This document shows positions 8,701-16,577 of a stretch of 64,000 nucleotides of DNA, piece by piece. Each line of letters opens with the position of its first letter. Position 1 is the first letter of the stretch. The notes beneath the pieces were generated by a model. The model was not told the DNA's origin. It did no database searches and worked only from the letters and a program-made list of their open reading frames with translations. Origin of the DNA: Streptomyces sp. S465 (GTDB taxonomy: Bacteria > Actinomycetota > Actinomycetes > Streptomycetales > Streptomycetaceae); assembly GCF_026898115.1 (NCBI RefSeq), contig NZ_CP114036.1:1550001-1614000 (forward strand), read 5' to 3'. The position numbers and the translations under genes are program-made.

Positions 8701-8820
8701 ATGGGCGTCATTGAGTGTACCCGCGCACACCTGGCAGCCATCGAACCGATGATGCCCACGCGGATGCCGCGCCGACCAGGGTCCCATTGCGGCCCGGTCT
8801 GTAATCACGTGCGGAAATGA
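8701..8820 (+). pseudogene. Possible truncated N-terminus of a LAL-type (LuxR-family) regulator
   Basis: A 39-codon frame with ATG preceded by a purine-rich CAGGGGGAATAC stretch. It begins MGVIECTRAHLAAIEPMM, which resembles the start of large ATP-binding LuxR regulators (IERDAHLAALERLL), then loses all similarity and stops. There is no Walker A motif. It may be the decayed head of a pathway regulator once placed before the cot genes; it may also be chance. Confidence 0.3.
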
Positions 8821-8901
8821 CCGCCCGCGTCACCCGGATGGCTCCCTGAGCGCCTGAGCTTCGCACCCTTCGCAGCGCGTTCGACATTTCGACCAGGCAC
8901 C

Positions 8902-8922
8902 GCAGTCGCGTCATGCGACTGC
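8902..8922. repeat. Inverted repeat in the cotB1 upstream region
   Basis: GCAGTCGC and GCGACTGC flank a five-base spacer about 140 bp upstream of cotB1. The surrounding stretch 8821-9061 holds no credible gene. It could be an operator or an RNA hairpin. Confidence 0.4.
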
Positions 8923-9061
8923 CTTCATGGTGTCGTGCACAGCGCCGTACACCGCATGGGCGGCAGTCCGTCCATTCCACCCGAGCCAAGGGTTTCCGCG
9001 TGCCTGTTTTCGTCTCCTTGATCAACGGATTTCGACATCTCGACGTGGAGGAGTCACTCGT

Positions 9062-10141
9062 ATGACCGCACCCACGCTCATCCCCGGCCGCTTGGACGCC
9101 GATGCCGTCCGGGAGTCGGTGGACGTCGTACTCGAAGACTTTCTGACGGCCAAGGCCCGTACCACTCCGCAACACCATCTGCCGTATCTCTCCGGACTGC
9201 TCAAGGATTTCCTGTCCGGCGGAAAGCGCATACGGCCCCTGTTGTGTATCACCGGCTGGCAGGCCGTCGGCGGCGGCGGGGACGGCGAGGCGGTGATCCG
9301 GGTGGCCGCCTGTCTGGAGATGTTCCACGCCTTCGCGCTGATCCACGACGACGTCATGGACGACAGCGACACCCGCCGCGGCCGGCCGACCATCCACCGC
9401 ACCCTGGCCGCGCTGTGCGCCGCCGGCCGCAGCCCCGACCAGATCGAGCGGTTCGGGGTCAGCGGGGCGGTGCTGCTCGGCGACCTCGCCCTCGCCTGGT
9501 CGGACGAACTCCTGCACTCGGCCGGTCTCACCCCCGCCCAGTTCGACGCCGTGCTCCCACTGCTGTCGGAGATGCGCACCGAGGTGATGCTGGGCCAGTA
9601 CCTCGATCTGGCGGCCACCGGCGAGCTGACCGACGATGTCGAGGCCACCCTCACCGTCAACCGGTACAAGACCGCCAAGTACACCATCGAGCGTCCGCTG
9701 CACCTCGGAGCCGCCATCGCGGGCGCCGGCCCCGCGGCCATGGAGGCGTTCACCGCCTACGCCCTGCCGCTGGGCGAGGCGTTCCAGCTCCGGGACGATC
9801 TGCTGGGCGTCTACGGCGATCCGGAGTCGACCGGCAAATCCCAGCTGGACGATCTGCGGGCCGGGAAGAACACCACCTTGACCGCGCTGGCCCTGCGCGG
9901 CTCCGACCGCGCCCAGGCGGCACGGCTGCGCAGCCTCATCGGCAATCCGCTGCTGGACGAGAAGGGCGCCGCGACCATCCAGGAGATCTTCGCCGCCACC
10001 ACCGCCCGGGAGGCCGTCGAGCAGATGATCGACGACCGCAGGACGCAGGCCCTGCGGGCCCTCGACGACGCCCCCTTCACCGCGGACGCGGTCAACGCGC
10101 TGACCCGGATCGCCCGCATGGCCACTGTGAGGAACTCATGA
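9062..10141 (+). CDS. cotB1: Geranylgeranyl diphosphate synthase (CotB1-like)
   Basis: A 359-residue trans-isoprenyl diphosphate synthase that supplies the C20 precursor GGPP. The first aspartate-rich motif DDVMD is at residues 96-100 in ALIHDDVMDDSDTRRGRPT, and the second starts at Asp245 in FQLRDDLLGVYGD. GGKRIRP (IPP binding) lies near residue 53. ATG 9062 has GGAGGAG eight bases upstream; the frame stays open upstream to 8927 but without similarity. It is first in cotB1-cotB2-cotB3-cotB4 and overlaps cotB2 by four bases. The symbol rests on the identity of the next gene and the conserved gene order. Confidence 0.92.
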   Translation: MTAPTLIPGRLDADAVRESVDVVLEDFLTAKARTTPQHHLPYLSGLLKDFLSGGKRIRPLLCITGWQAVGGGGDGEAVIRVAACLEMFHAFALIHDDVMDDSDTRRGRPTIHRTLAALCAAGRSPDQIERFGVSGAVLLGDLALAWSDELLHSAGLTPAQFDAVLPLLSEMRTEVMLGQYLDLAATGELTDDVEATLTVNRYKTAKYTIERPLHLGAAIAGAGPAAMEAFTAYALPLGEAFQLRDDLLGVYGDPESTGKSQLDDLRAGKNTTLTALALRGSDRAQAARLRSLIGNPLLDEKGAATIQEIFAATTAREAVEQMIDDRRTQALRALDDAPFTADAVNALTRIARMATVRNS

Positions 10142-11061
10142 CGACCGATCTCTTCCCGGCCGGAGCCCAGGACATCAGCCACCGCACCGTCCGCCCCTAT
10201 CTGGAGGACTGCACCCGCCGCTTCCAGGAGATGTTCGACCGCCATGTCGTCACCCGGCCCACCAAGGTGGAATTGACCGACGCCGAACTGCGCGAGGTCA
10301 TCGACGACTGCAACGCGGCGGTGGCTCCTCTCGGAAAATCGGTTTCCGATGAACGCTGGATCTCCTATGTGGGGGTGGTCCTGTGGTCCCAGAGTCCCCG
10401 CCATATCAAGGACATGGAGGCGTTCAAGGCCGTCTGCGTCCTGAACTGCGTGACATTCGTCTGGGACGACATGGATCCCGCGCTGCACGACTTCGATCTC
10501 TTCCTGCCCCAACTGCGCAAGGTCTGCGAGAAGTACTACGACCCCGAGGACGCGGAGGTCGCGTACGAGGCGGCCCGCGCCTTCGTCACCAGCGACCATA
10601 TGTTCCGCAACTCGCCCGTCAAGGCGGCGCTGTGCACCACCTCCCCGGAGCAGTATTTCCGTTTCCGGGTCACCGACATCGGAGTCGACTTCTGGATGAA
10701 GATGTCGTACCCGATCTACCGGCACCCGGAGTTCACCGAACACGCCAAGACGAGTCTGATCGCGCGGATGACAACCCGCGGACTCACCATCGTCAATGAC
10801 TTCTACTCCTATGACCGCGAGGTCTCCCTGAACCAGATCACCAATTGTTTCCGGCTCTGCGATGTGAGCGACGAGGCGGCGTTCGAGGAGTTCTTCCAGG
10901 CCCGGCTCGACGACATGATCGAGGACATCGAGTGCATCAAGGCGTTCGACCCGCTGACGCGGGACGTCTGCCTCGATCTGATCTACGGCAACTTCGTGTG
11001 GACCATCGGCAACAAGCGCTACAAGGCGGCCGTCAACGACGTCAACTCCCGTATTCAGTAA
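10138..11061 (+). CDS. cotB2: Cyclooctat-9-en-7-ol synthase (CotB2), class I diterpene cyclase
   Basis: A 307-residue terpene cyclase, the same length as CotB2 of S. melanosporofaciens and nearly identical to the sequence I recall. It ionises GGPP and folds it into the 5-8-5 ring system of cyclooctat-9-en-7-ol. Metal-binding residues are D110DMD113 (the short aspartate motif of this enzyme) and N220, S224, E228 in NDFYSYDRE. Known active-site residues N103, F107, F149, F185, W186 and W288 are all in place, as is the R294-Y295 pair. Differences from the recalled protein are scattered and conservative (for example residues 4-15). Start ATG overlaps the cotB1 stop, which points to coupled translation. 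Confidence 0.95.
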   Translation: MTTDLFPAGAQDISHRTVRPYLEDCTRRFQEMFDRHVVTRPTKVELTDAELREVIDDCNAAVAPLGKSVSDERWISYVGVVLWSQSPRHIKDMEAFKAVCVLNCVTFVWDDMDPALHDFDLFLPQLRKVCEKYYDPEDAEVAYEAARAFVTSDHMFRNSPVKAALCTTSPEQYFRFRVTDIGVDFWMKMSYPIYRHPEFTEHAKTSLIARMTTRGLTIVNDFYSYDREVSLNQITNCFRLCDVSDEAAFEEFFQARLDDMIEDIECIKAFDPLTRDVCLDLIYGNFVWTIGNKRYKAAVNDVNSRIQ

Positions 11062-11074
11062 GGAAAGGGGGACC

Positions 11075-12436
11075 GTGACTTCCGCGAAGAGCTCCGCACC
11101 GCCGGAGCGCCCCTGGGCCACCGGCACGGCGCCCGGCTCGGTGCCGCTGCTGGGACACACCCTGGCGCTGTGGCGCCGGCCGCTCCAGTTCCTGGCCTCC
11201 CTGCCCGCCCACGGCGATCTGGTGGAGGTCAGGCTGGGGCCCAGCCGCGCCTATCTGGTCTGCCATCCCGAGCTGGTCCGCCATGTGCTGCTCAATCCCC
11301 GGGTGTTCGACAAGGGCGGGGTCTTCGACAAGGCGCGGCAGCTGCTCGGGAACAGCCTCTCGGTCTCCCGGGGCGAGGACCACCGCTACCAGCGGCGGAT
11401 GATCCAGCCCGCGTTCCACCCGCCCAGGATCGCCGCCTACACCGCCGCCGTCGCCGATGACACCCGCACGGCGATCGGCTCCTGGCAGCCGGGGCGGACC
11501 CTGGACATCAGCGACACCATGCACGCCCTGCTGATGCGGGTCGCCGCGCGGACGCTGTTCTCCACCGGGGTCGACGAGGCGACGATCGACGAGGCGCGCC
11601 ACTGCCTGCGCATCGTCTCGCACGGCATCTACAAGCGCACCATGGCGCCGTTGGGGATCATGGAGAAGCTCCCCACCCCCGGCAACCGGCGCTATGACCG
11701 GGCCAATGCCCGGCTGCGGCAGATCGTGGACAAGATGATCAGCGACCGCCGGCGGTCCGGCGCCGACCACGGCGATCTGCTCTCCACGCTGCTGCGCGCC
11801 GAACACCCCGAGACCGGGCAGGGGCTGGCCGACGGCGAGGTCCTCGACCAGGTGGTCACCTTCCTGGTCGCCGGGAGCGAGACCACCGCCTCGACCCTCG
11901 CCTTCGTCTTCCATCTCCTGGGCGCCCACCCCGAGGTGGAGAAGCGGGTGCACACCGAGATCGACGAGGTGCTCCAGGGCCGCTCGCCCGCCGCTGAGGA
12001 CCTGCCGTCGTTGGAGTACACCCGCGCGGTCATCACCGAGTCGCTGCGGCTGTATCCGCCGTCGTGGATGGCGATGCGGGTCACGGCGGCCGAGACCGAA
12101 CTCGGTGGCCGGACCGTCCCGGCGGGCACGATGATCCTCTACAGCGCCCAGGCGCTGCACCACAATCCCGAACTGTTCCCCGATCCCGAGCGGTTCGACC
12201 CCGAGCGCTGGCTCCCCGACCGCGCGGGGGAGGTGCCGCGCGGGGCGCTGCTCCCGTTCGGCGCGGGCAGTCACAAGTGCATCGGAGACGTCCTGGCACT
12301 CACCGAGACCGCCCTCATCGTGGCCACGATCGCGAGCCGGTGGCGGCTTCGCCCGGTGCCCGGGACGGCCTTGCGCCCCGAGCCGAAGGCGACGCTCGAA
12401 CCCGGCCCGCTGCCCATGGTGTGCGTGCCACGCTGA
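11075..12436 (+). CDS. cotB3: Cytochrome P450, probable CotB3 (C-5 hydroxylase)
   Basis: A 453-residue soluble P450. The I-helix oxygen-binding motif is AGSETT, the K-helix is ESLRLYP, and the haem-binding loop LPFGAGSHKCIGD has the axial Cys402. In the published pathway CotB3 hydroxylates C-5 of cyclooctat-9-en-7-ol; assignment here follows gene order. GTG 11075 lies 13 bp after cotB2 and has AAGGGGG upstream. It shares length and N-terminal wording (PLQFLASLPAHGDLVE) with the next gene, so the two arose by tandem duplication. A ferredoxin and reductase must come from elsewhere, as none is near. Confidence 0.88.
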   Translation: MTSAKSSAPPERPWATGTAPGSVPLLGHTLALWRRPLQFLASLPAHGDLVEVRLGPSRAYLVCHPELVRHVLLNPRVFDKGGVFDKARQLLGNSLSVSRGEDHRYQRRMIQPAFHPPRIAAYTAAVADDTRTAIGSWQPGRTLDISDTMHALLMRVAARTLFSTGVDEATIDEARHCLRIVSHGIYKRTMAPLGIMEKLPTPGNRRYDRANARLRQIVDKMISDRRRSGADHGDLLSTLLRAEHPETGQGLADGEVLDQVVTFLVAGSETTASTLAFVFHLLGAHPEVEKRVHTEIDEVLQGRSPAAEDLPSLEYTRAVITESLRLYPPSWMAMRVTAAETELGGRTVPAGTMILYSAQALHHNPELFPDPERFDPERWLPDRAGEVPRGALLPFGAGSHKCIGDVLALTETALIVATIASRWRLRPVPGTALRPEPKATLEPGPLPMVCVPR

Positions 12437-12519
12437 CGGCGCGCCATCCGGGGTCCGCCCCGGACCGGGCGCGCCCCGGACCTTCCGTACCCGACCTCGC
12501 GAGTGAAGGACTCTTCCGC

Positions 12520-13881
12520 ATGAGGACCGCGCAGCAACCGGCGACGCGCCACTGGCGGCACGCCCTCGCCCCCGGCGGGCTTCCGCTGGCCGGCCACGCC
12601 CTGCTCATGGGCCGCAAACCGCTTCAGTTCCTGGCCTCCCTGCCCGCCCACGGCGATCTGGTCGAGCTCCGGCTGGGACCCCGGCCCGCGTATCTGCCCT
12701 GTCATCCGGAGCTGGTCCAGCAGGTGCTGGTGAACGCGCGGGTCTACGACACCGGCGGACCGGTGAAGGAGAAGGCCAAGCCGATCCTGGGCAACGGTCT
12801 GATCACCTCCGACTGGGCGGACCACCGCAGGCAGCGCCGGCTGGTGCAGCCCGCCTTCCAGGCCGCCCGGATCGCCCGGTACGCGGAGGTGATGGAGCGC
12901 GAGTGCGCGGCCGAGTCGACGGCGTGGACGGCGGGCCGGCCCGTCGACGTCAGCCATGAGATGCTCGCGCTCACCGCGCGGGTGACGGCGGGTGCGCTGT
13001 TCTCCACCGATATGGCGCCGCATGCCGTGGCCGAGATCCAGCACTGTCTGCCGGTCGTCGTGGAGGGCGCCTACCGGCGGGCGATCGACCCCACCGGCCT
13101 GCTGGCCGGGCTTCCGATCGCGGCGAACCGGCGCTTCGACGACGCGCTCGGCAGGCTCAACCGGCTCATCGACCGCATGATCGACGACTACCGGGCGGCG
13201 GACCGCGGCGACCGCGGCGATGTGCTGTCGGCGCTCTTCGCCGCCCAGGACGACGAGACCGGCGGCACCCTGTCCGACCAGGAGATCCACGACCAGGTGA
13301 TGACCCTGCTGCTGGCCGGGATCGAGACCACCGCCTCGGCGCTGACCTGGACCTGGTTCCTGCTCGGCCGCAATCCGCGGGCCGAGGCCGCGCTGCACGC
13401 CGAGGTCGACGAGGTGCTGGGCGGGCGGGCCCCGGTCTACGCCGACGTGCCCCGGCTCGCGTACACCCAGCGGGTGTTCAGCGAGGCGCTGCGGCTCTTC
13501 CCGCCCGCGTGGCTCTTCACCCGGACCACCACCGAGGCCACCGAACTCGGCGGGCGGCGGCTGCCCCCGGCCTCGGACGTGCTGATCAGCCCGTATGTGC
13601 TGCACCGCGATCCGGCCCTGTTCTCCGACCCGGAGTCCTTCGACCCCGACCGCTGGCTCCCGGAGCGGGCCAAGGACGTGGCGCGCGGCGCGTATCTGCC
13701 CTTCGGCGGCGGCAGCCGCAAGTGCATCGGCGATGTCTTCGGCATGACGGAGGCGACGCTGGCCCTGGCCGCGATCGCGGGCCGCTGGCGGATGCGCCCG
13801 ATTCCGGGGACGAAGATCCGGCCGAGGCCGCAGATGAGCCTCACCGCCGGTCCGCTGCGCATGCTTCCGCGACCGCGCTGA
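12520..13881 (+). CDS. cotB4: Cytochrome P450, probable CotB4 (C-18 hydroxylase)
   Basis: A second 453-residue P450, paralogous to the previous gene over its whole length. I-helix AGIETT, K-helix EALRLFPP and haem loop LPFGGGSRKCIGD with Cys402. In the known pathway CotB4 adds the C-18 hydroxyl to give cyclooctatin. ATG 12520 follows GAAGGA at 12505; the frame is open upstream into the end of cotB3 but shows no P450 features there. The 83-bp gap to cotB3 carries no clear terminator, and a strong hairpin after the gene ends the operon. Confidence 0.88.
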   Translation: MRTAQQPATRHWRHALAPGGLPLAGHALLMGRKPLQFLASLPAHGDLVELRLGPRPAYLPCHPELVQQVLVNARVYDTGGPVKEKAKPILGNGLITSDWADHRRQRRLVQPAFQAARIARYAEVMERECAAESTAWTAGRPVDVSHEMLALTARVTAGALFSTDMAPHAVAEIQHCLPVVVEGAYRRAIDPTGLLAGLPIAANRRFDDALGRLNRLIDRMIDDYRAADRGDRGDVLSALFAAQDDETGGTLSDQEIHDQVMTLLLAGIETTASALTWTWFLLGRNPRAEAALHAEVDEVLGGRAPVYADVPRLAYTQRVFSEALRLFPPAWLFTRTTTEATELGGRRLPPASDVLISPYVLHRDPALFSDPESFDPDRWLPERAKDVARGAYLPFGGGSRKCIGDVFGMTEATLALAAIAGRWRMRPIPGTKIRPRPQMSLTAGPLRMLPRPR

Positions 13882-13893
13882 ACGCGCTGCCCC

Positions 13894-13925
13894 ACGGACC
13901 GCGGTGTTCGTCCGCCGCGGTCCGT
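13894..13925. terminator. Bidirectional terminator ending the cot operon
   Basis: ACGGACCGCGG and CCGCGGTCCGT form a perfect 11-bp stem with a ten-base loop in the 53 bp between the convergent cotB4 and the minus-strand P450. It marks the right edge of the cot transcription unit. Confidence 0.8.
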
Positions 13926-13934
13926 CGACACACC

Positions 13935-15149
13935 TCAGGCGCCGGCGGCGCGGGCACCGGCGCCGGACGTGGGGGTGAACCGCACCGGCAGCCGGCGCGG
14001 CCCGCGCAGCATCAGGCCGGGCCGCCAGGCGAGGTCGGCCGGTTCGGCGTCCAGGGCGAGGCCGGGACAGCGCTCCAGCAGGGTCCGGACGGCGATGGCC
14101 CCTTCGAGCCGGGCCAGCGGGGCGCCCAGGCAGTGGTGGACGCCGTGCCCGAAGGCGAGGTGGCCGCGCGGCGAGCGCCGGATGTCGAAGCGGTCCGGGT
14201 CGGCGAACCGGCGGGGGTCCCGCGACCCGGAGGCCAGGACCACCGCGATGGACTCCCCGGCCGGAATGGCGGTGCCGGCGATCTCCACCGGCTTCCTGGT
14301 GAAGCGGAACGCGGCGCTCTCCACCGGGCCGTCATAGCGCAGCATCTCCTCGATCGCGCCCTCCAGCAGCGACCAGTCGGCGCGCAGCGCGGCCAGTTGC
14401 CCGGGGTGGCGGAGCAGCGCGAGGGTGCCGCTGGAGATCAGGTTGGCGGAGGTCTCGTAGCCGGCCACCAGCAGGACGAACGCCATGCCGAGCATCTCCT
14501 CGGCGCACAGCACGTCACCGCCCGCGTCCATGGTGCGGACCAGGGAGCTGAGCAGATCGTCTCCGGGGGCGCGGCGCTTGGACGCGATGAGTTCCGCGAA
14601 GTAGCCGGTCAGGTCCTGGACGGCGGCACCGGCGGCCTCCGGCCGGGTCAGGTCGGAGCTGTCCAGGTACCAGCCGTGGAACGCCTTGCGATCCGCCTCC
14701 GGCACGCCCAGCAGCTCGCAGATGACGGCCAGCGGCAGCGGCAGCGCGTAGTCCTCGACGAGGTCGGCCCGGCCCGAGGGGGTCATCACGTCCAGGAGTC
14801 CGTCCGCGATCCGCTGTACGCGGGGGCGCAGGGCCTCGATCCGGCCCGGGGTGAACGCGCGGGCCACCAGCCCCCGCAGCCGGGTGTGGTGCGGCGGGTC
14901 GGTCTGCACCATGTTCCGCCCGATGGCGTTGCCGCCGTCGTCCCGCCAGGTGGCCGAGTGACGGATGTCATTGCTCAGCCGGGGGTCGGTCAGCGCGGCA
15001 CGGGCCTCCTCGTGGCCGACGACGAGCCAGAACTCACCGGAGGTGTCGGTGCGCACCCGGTGGACCGGGCCCCGTTCCCGCAGCCGCGCGTAGACCGGAT
15101 ACGGATCGGCGACGAAATCCGCGCCGAGCGCGGACAGATCCTGGGGCAT
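13935..15149 (-). CDS. Cytochrome P450, bacterial CYP105/107-like
   Basis: A 404-residue P450 of a different subfamily from CotB3/B4. It has AGYETS in the I helix, the ExxR region EEMLRYDGPVE followed by FRFT, and haem loop FGHGVHHCLGAPLAR with Cys340. The N-terminus DFVADPYPVYARLRERGPVH is typical of Streptomyces secondary-metabolism P450s. ATG 15149 is preceded on its strand by a short spacer to a divergent TetR gene (123 bp) with an inverted repeat, so it is probably repressed by that regulator. It may tailor cyclooctatin, act on another compound, or detoxify; nothing in the sequence decides. Confidence 0.88.
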   Translation of the reverse strand: MPQDLSALGADFVADPYPVYARLRERGPVHRVRTDTSGEFWLVVGHEEARAALTDPRLSNDIRHSATWRDDGGNAIGRNMVQTDPPHHTRLRGLVARAFTPGRIEALRPRVQRIADGLLDVMTPSGRADLVEDYALPLPLAVICELLGVPEADRKAFHGWYLDSSDLTRPEAAGAAVQDLTGYFAELIASKRRAPGDDLLSSLVRTMDAGGDVLCAEEMLGMAFVLLVAGYETSANLISSGTLALLRHPGQLAALRADWSLLEGAIEEMLRYDGPVESAAFRFTRKPVEIAGTAIPAGESIAVVLASGSRDPRRFADPDRFDIRRSPRGHLAFGHGVHHCLGAPLARLEGAIAVRTLLERCPGLALDAEPADLAWRPGLMLRGPRRLPVRFTPTSGAGARAAGA

Positions 15150-15224
15150 GGCGATCCCGTCAGTCGGTTGGTGGCTTCCCCCGAAACCAGAACCGGGGAC
15201 CGTTCCCCGCTCTCTCGATGATCT

Positions 15225-15261
15225 TAACACCTAACCGGAGAGATTCCCCCGGTTAGTGTTA
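15225..15261. promoter_or_regulatory. Imperfect inverted repeat, probable TetR operator
   Basis: TAACACCTAACCGG and CCGGTTAGTGTTA mirror each other (one base missing in the right arm) around a ten-base centre. It lies between the divergent P450 and TetR starts, only 12 bp from the TetR ATG, where binding would block both. Confidence 0.6.
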
Positions 15262-15272
15262 GGGTTCGGGCC

Positions 15273-15953
15273 ATGGGCAGCCGTGTGGAGAAAGAGACAC
15301 CGTTGCGCCGAGACGCACGGCGCAACCGCGAGATGCTGATAGCAGCCGCCCGGGAGATCTACACGGATCAGGGTGTGGACGCCCCGCTCGACGACATCGC
15401 CCGTCGGGCCGGGGTCGGCAGCGCCACCCTCTACCGGCGGTTCGCCGGCCGGGCGGAACTCATCGAGGCGGTATTCGGCGACTCCCTGCGGGACATCCTG
15501 CGGGCCGCCGAGGAGGCCCGCTCGGCGCCCGACGCCTGGGCCGGCCTGACGGCCTATCTGGAGCGCATCTTCGGGCTGCTCGCCGCCGACCGGGGCACCA
15601 ACGACCTGATGACCACCGGCATCCAGGGCGTCCCCTCGCTGGACGCGCTCCGCAAGGAGAACCACAAGACGCTGGACGTCCTGCTGCGCCGTGCCCAGCG
15701 GCAGGGCGCGGCCCGGGACGACGCCACCGCGGAGGACCTGCTGTTCCTGCTGGCCGCGCTCGGCCGCGCGGTCCCCGGCTCGACCGCCGCCGCGCCGCTG
15801 GCCTGGCGCCGCTATCTGGCCCTGCTGCTCGACGGGCTCCGCCCCGAGGGCGCCCACGCGCTCCCCGCCCCCTCGCTCACCCCGGACCAGCTCGGCGCCG
15901 CCATGCTCCAGCTCGGCAAGGCACGGCGGCCGCGCGCGGGGCGCGCGGACTAG
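15273..15953 (+). CDS. TetR family transcriptional regulator
   Basis: A 226-residue TetR repressor. The N-terminal HTH (residues about 18-64) includes LDDIARRAGVGSATLYRRF, the family signature. The rest is the helical ligand-binding domain with an Ala/Leu-rich tail. It is divergent from the P450 at 15149, and the dyad between them is the likely binding site. Ligand unknown; a hydrophobic natural product or the P450 substrate is a fair guess. The gene is followed immediately by remains of a minus-strand pseudogene. Confidence 0.88.
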   Translation: MGSRVEKETPLRRDARRNREMLIAAAREIYTDQGVDAPLDDIARRAGVGSATLYRRFAGRAELIEAVFGDSLRDILRAAEEARSAPDAWAGLTAYLERIFGLLAADRGTNDLMTTGIQGVPSLDALRKENHKTLDVLLRRAQRQGAARDDATAEDLLFLLAALGRAVPGSTAAAPLAWRRYLALLLDGLRPEGAHALPAPSLTPDQLGAAMLQLGKARRPRAGRAD

Positions 15954-15972
15954 CGGTCAGCGAACCAGCCGG

Positions 15973-16480
15973 TCAGCGGGGTGGCCGGGGGGCCCGGCGG
16001 GCCGCGCGCGCCGTGGGGAGGTAGCGCAGCCGCTCGGGCAGCAGCGGGACGAGGACGCGGACCACGGCGCCGAACCGGCGCAGCCGCCGCTCGTCCCGGC
16101 GGGTCCAGGTCAGCCCGAGGCGTTCCCGGACGACGGGCGGGAGCAGGCCGGTGATGACGCACACGTGCAGCCGCGCCGGCGGCCGACGGAGCGCGGGCCA
16201 CAGGGTGCGCAGCGGCGCGCGGGAGCCGGGGGCGGCGGGATCGGCCGGCGCGGATCGAGCAGTTCCCGTGCCACGGCGTCAGCTCCAGCTCCTCGCGGAC
16301 CATCGCCTCGACGTACGGCCAGTACTCCTCGGGCGTCGCGGGCATGTCACGCCGCTTGATGCCGAGGATGTCGCCGAGCCGCAGCAGCTCGTCGTAGAGG
16401 CGGCGTTCCTCCCGTTCGTCGAGCGGGCGGGCCAGATAGCGCGCGGCCCGCAGGAAGGCGGGGCAGGCGGTGGCGGGCAT
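15973..16480 (-). pseudogene. MpaB-type oxygenase (DUF2236) remnant, N-terminally truncated and frameshifted
   Basis: Two frames together carry the end of an MpaB/DUF2236 protein. From 16480 one frame reads FLRAARYLARPLDEREERRL, then LRLGDILGIKRRDMPATP and EYWPYVEAMV; after about 16270 it turns to Arg/Pro noise. A second minus frame ending at 15973 carries the family's C-terminal text LLPPVVRERLGLTWTRRDERR and VLVPLLPERLRYLPTARAA. The shift lies between about 16170 and 16270. The N-terminal half is missing and no start with a ribosome site is seen. It sits between two intact loci. Confidence 0.7.
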
Positions 16481-16577
16481 CCTGGAGCGGTGACCGGCCG
16501 GAGCGCGGCTCAGCCGCGCACCACACGGACCGGGAACGGCTCCCGGGCCGGCGGACCGGGCCGCTGACGGGGCACGT

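Noticed and set aside
9062..11061. Geosmin or 2-methylisoborneol synthase as identity of the cyclase
   Set aside because: No tandem domains and no methyltransferase or cyclic-nucleotide-binding gene; the text is CotB2, and the GGPP synthase neighbour demands a C20 substrate.
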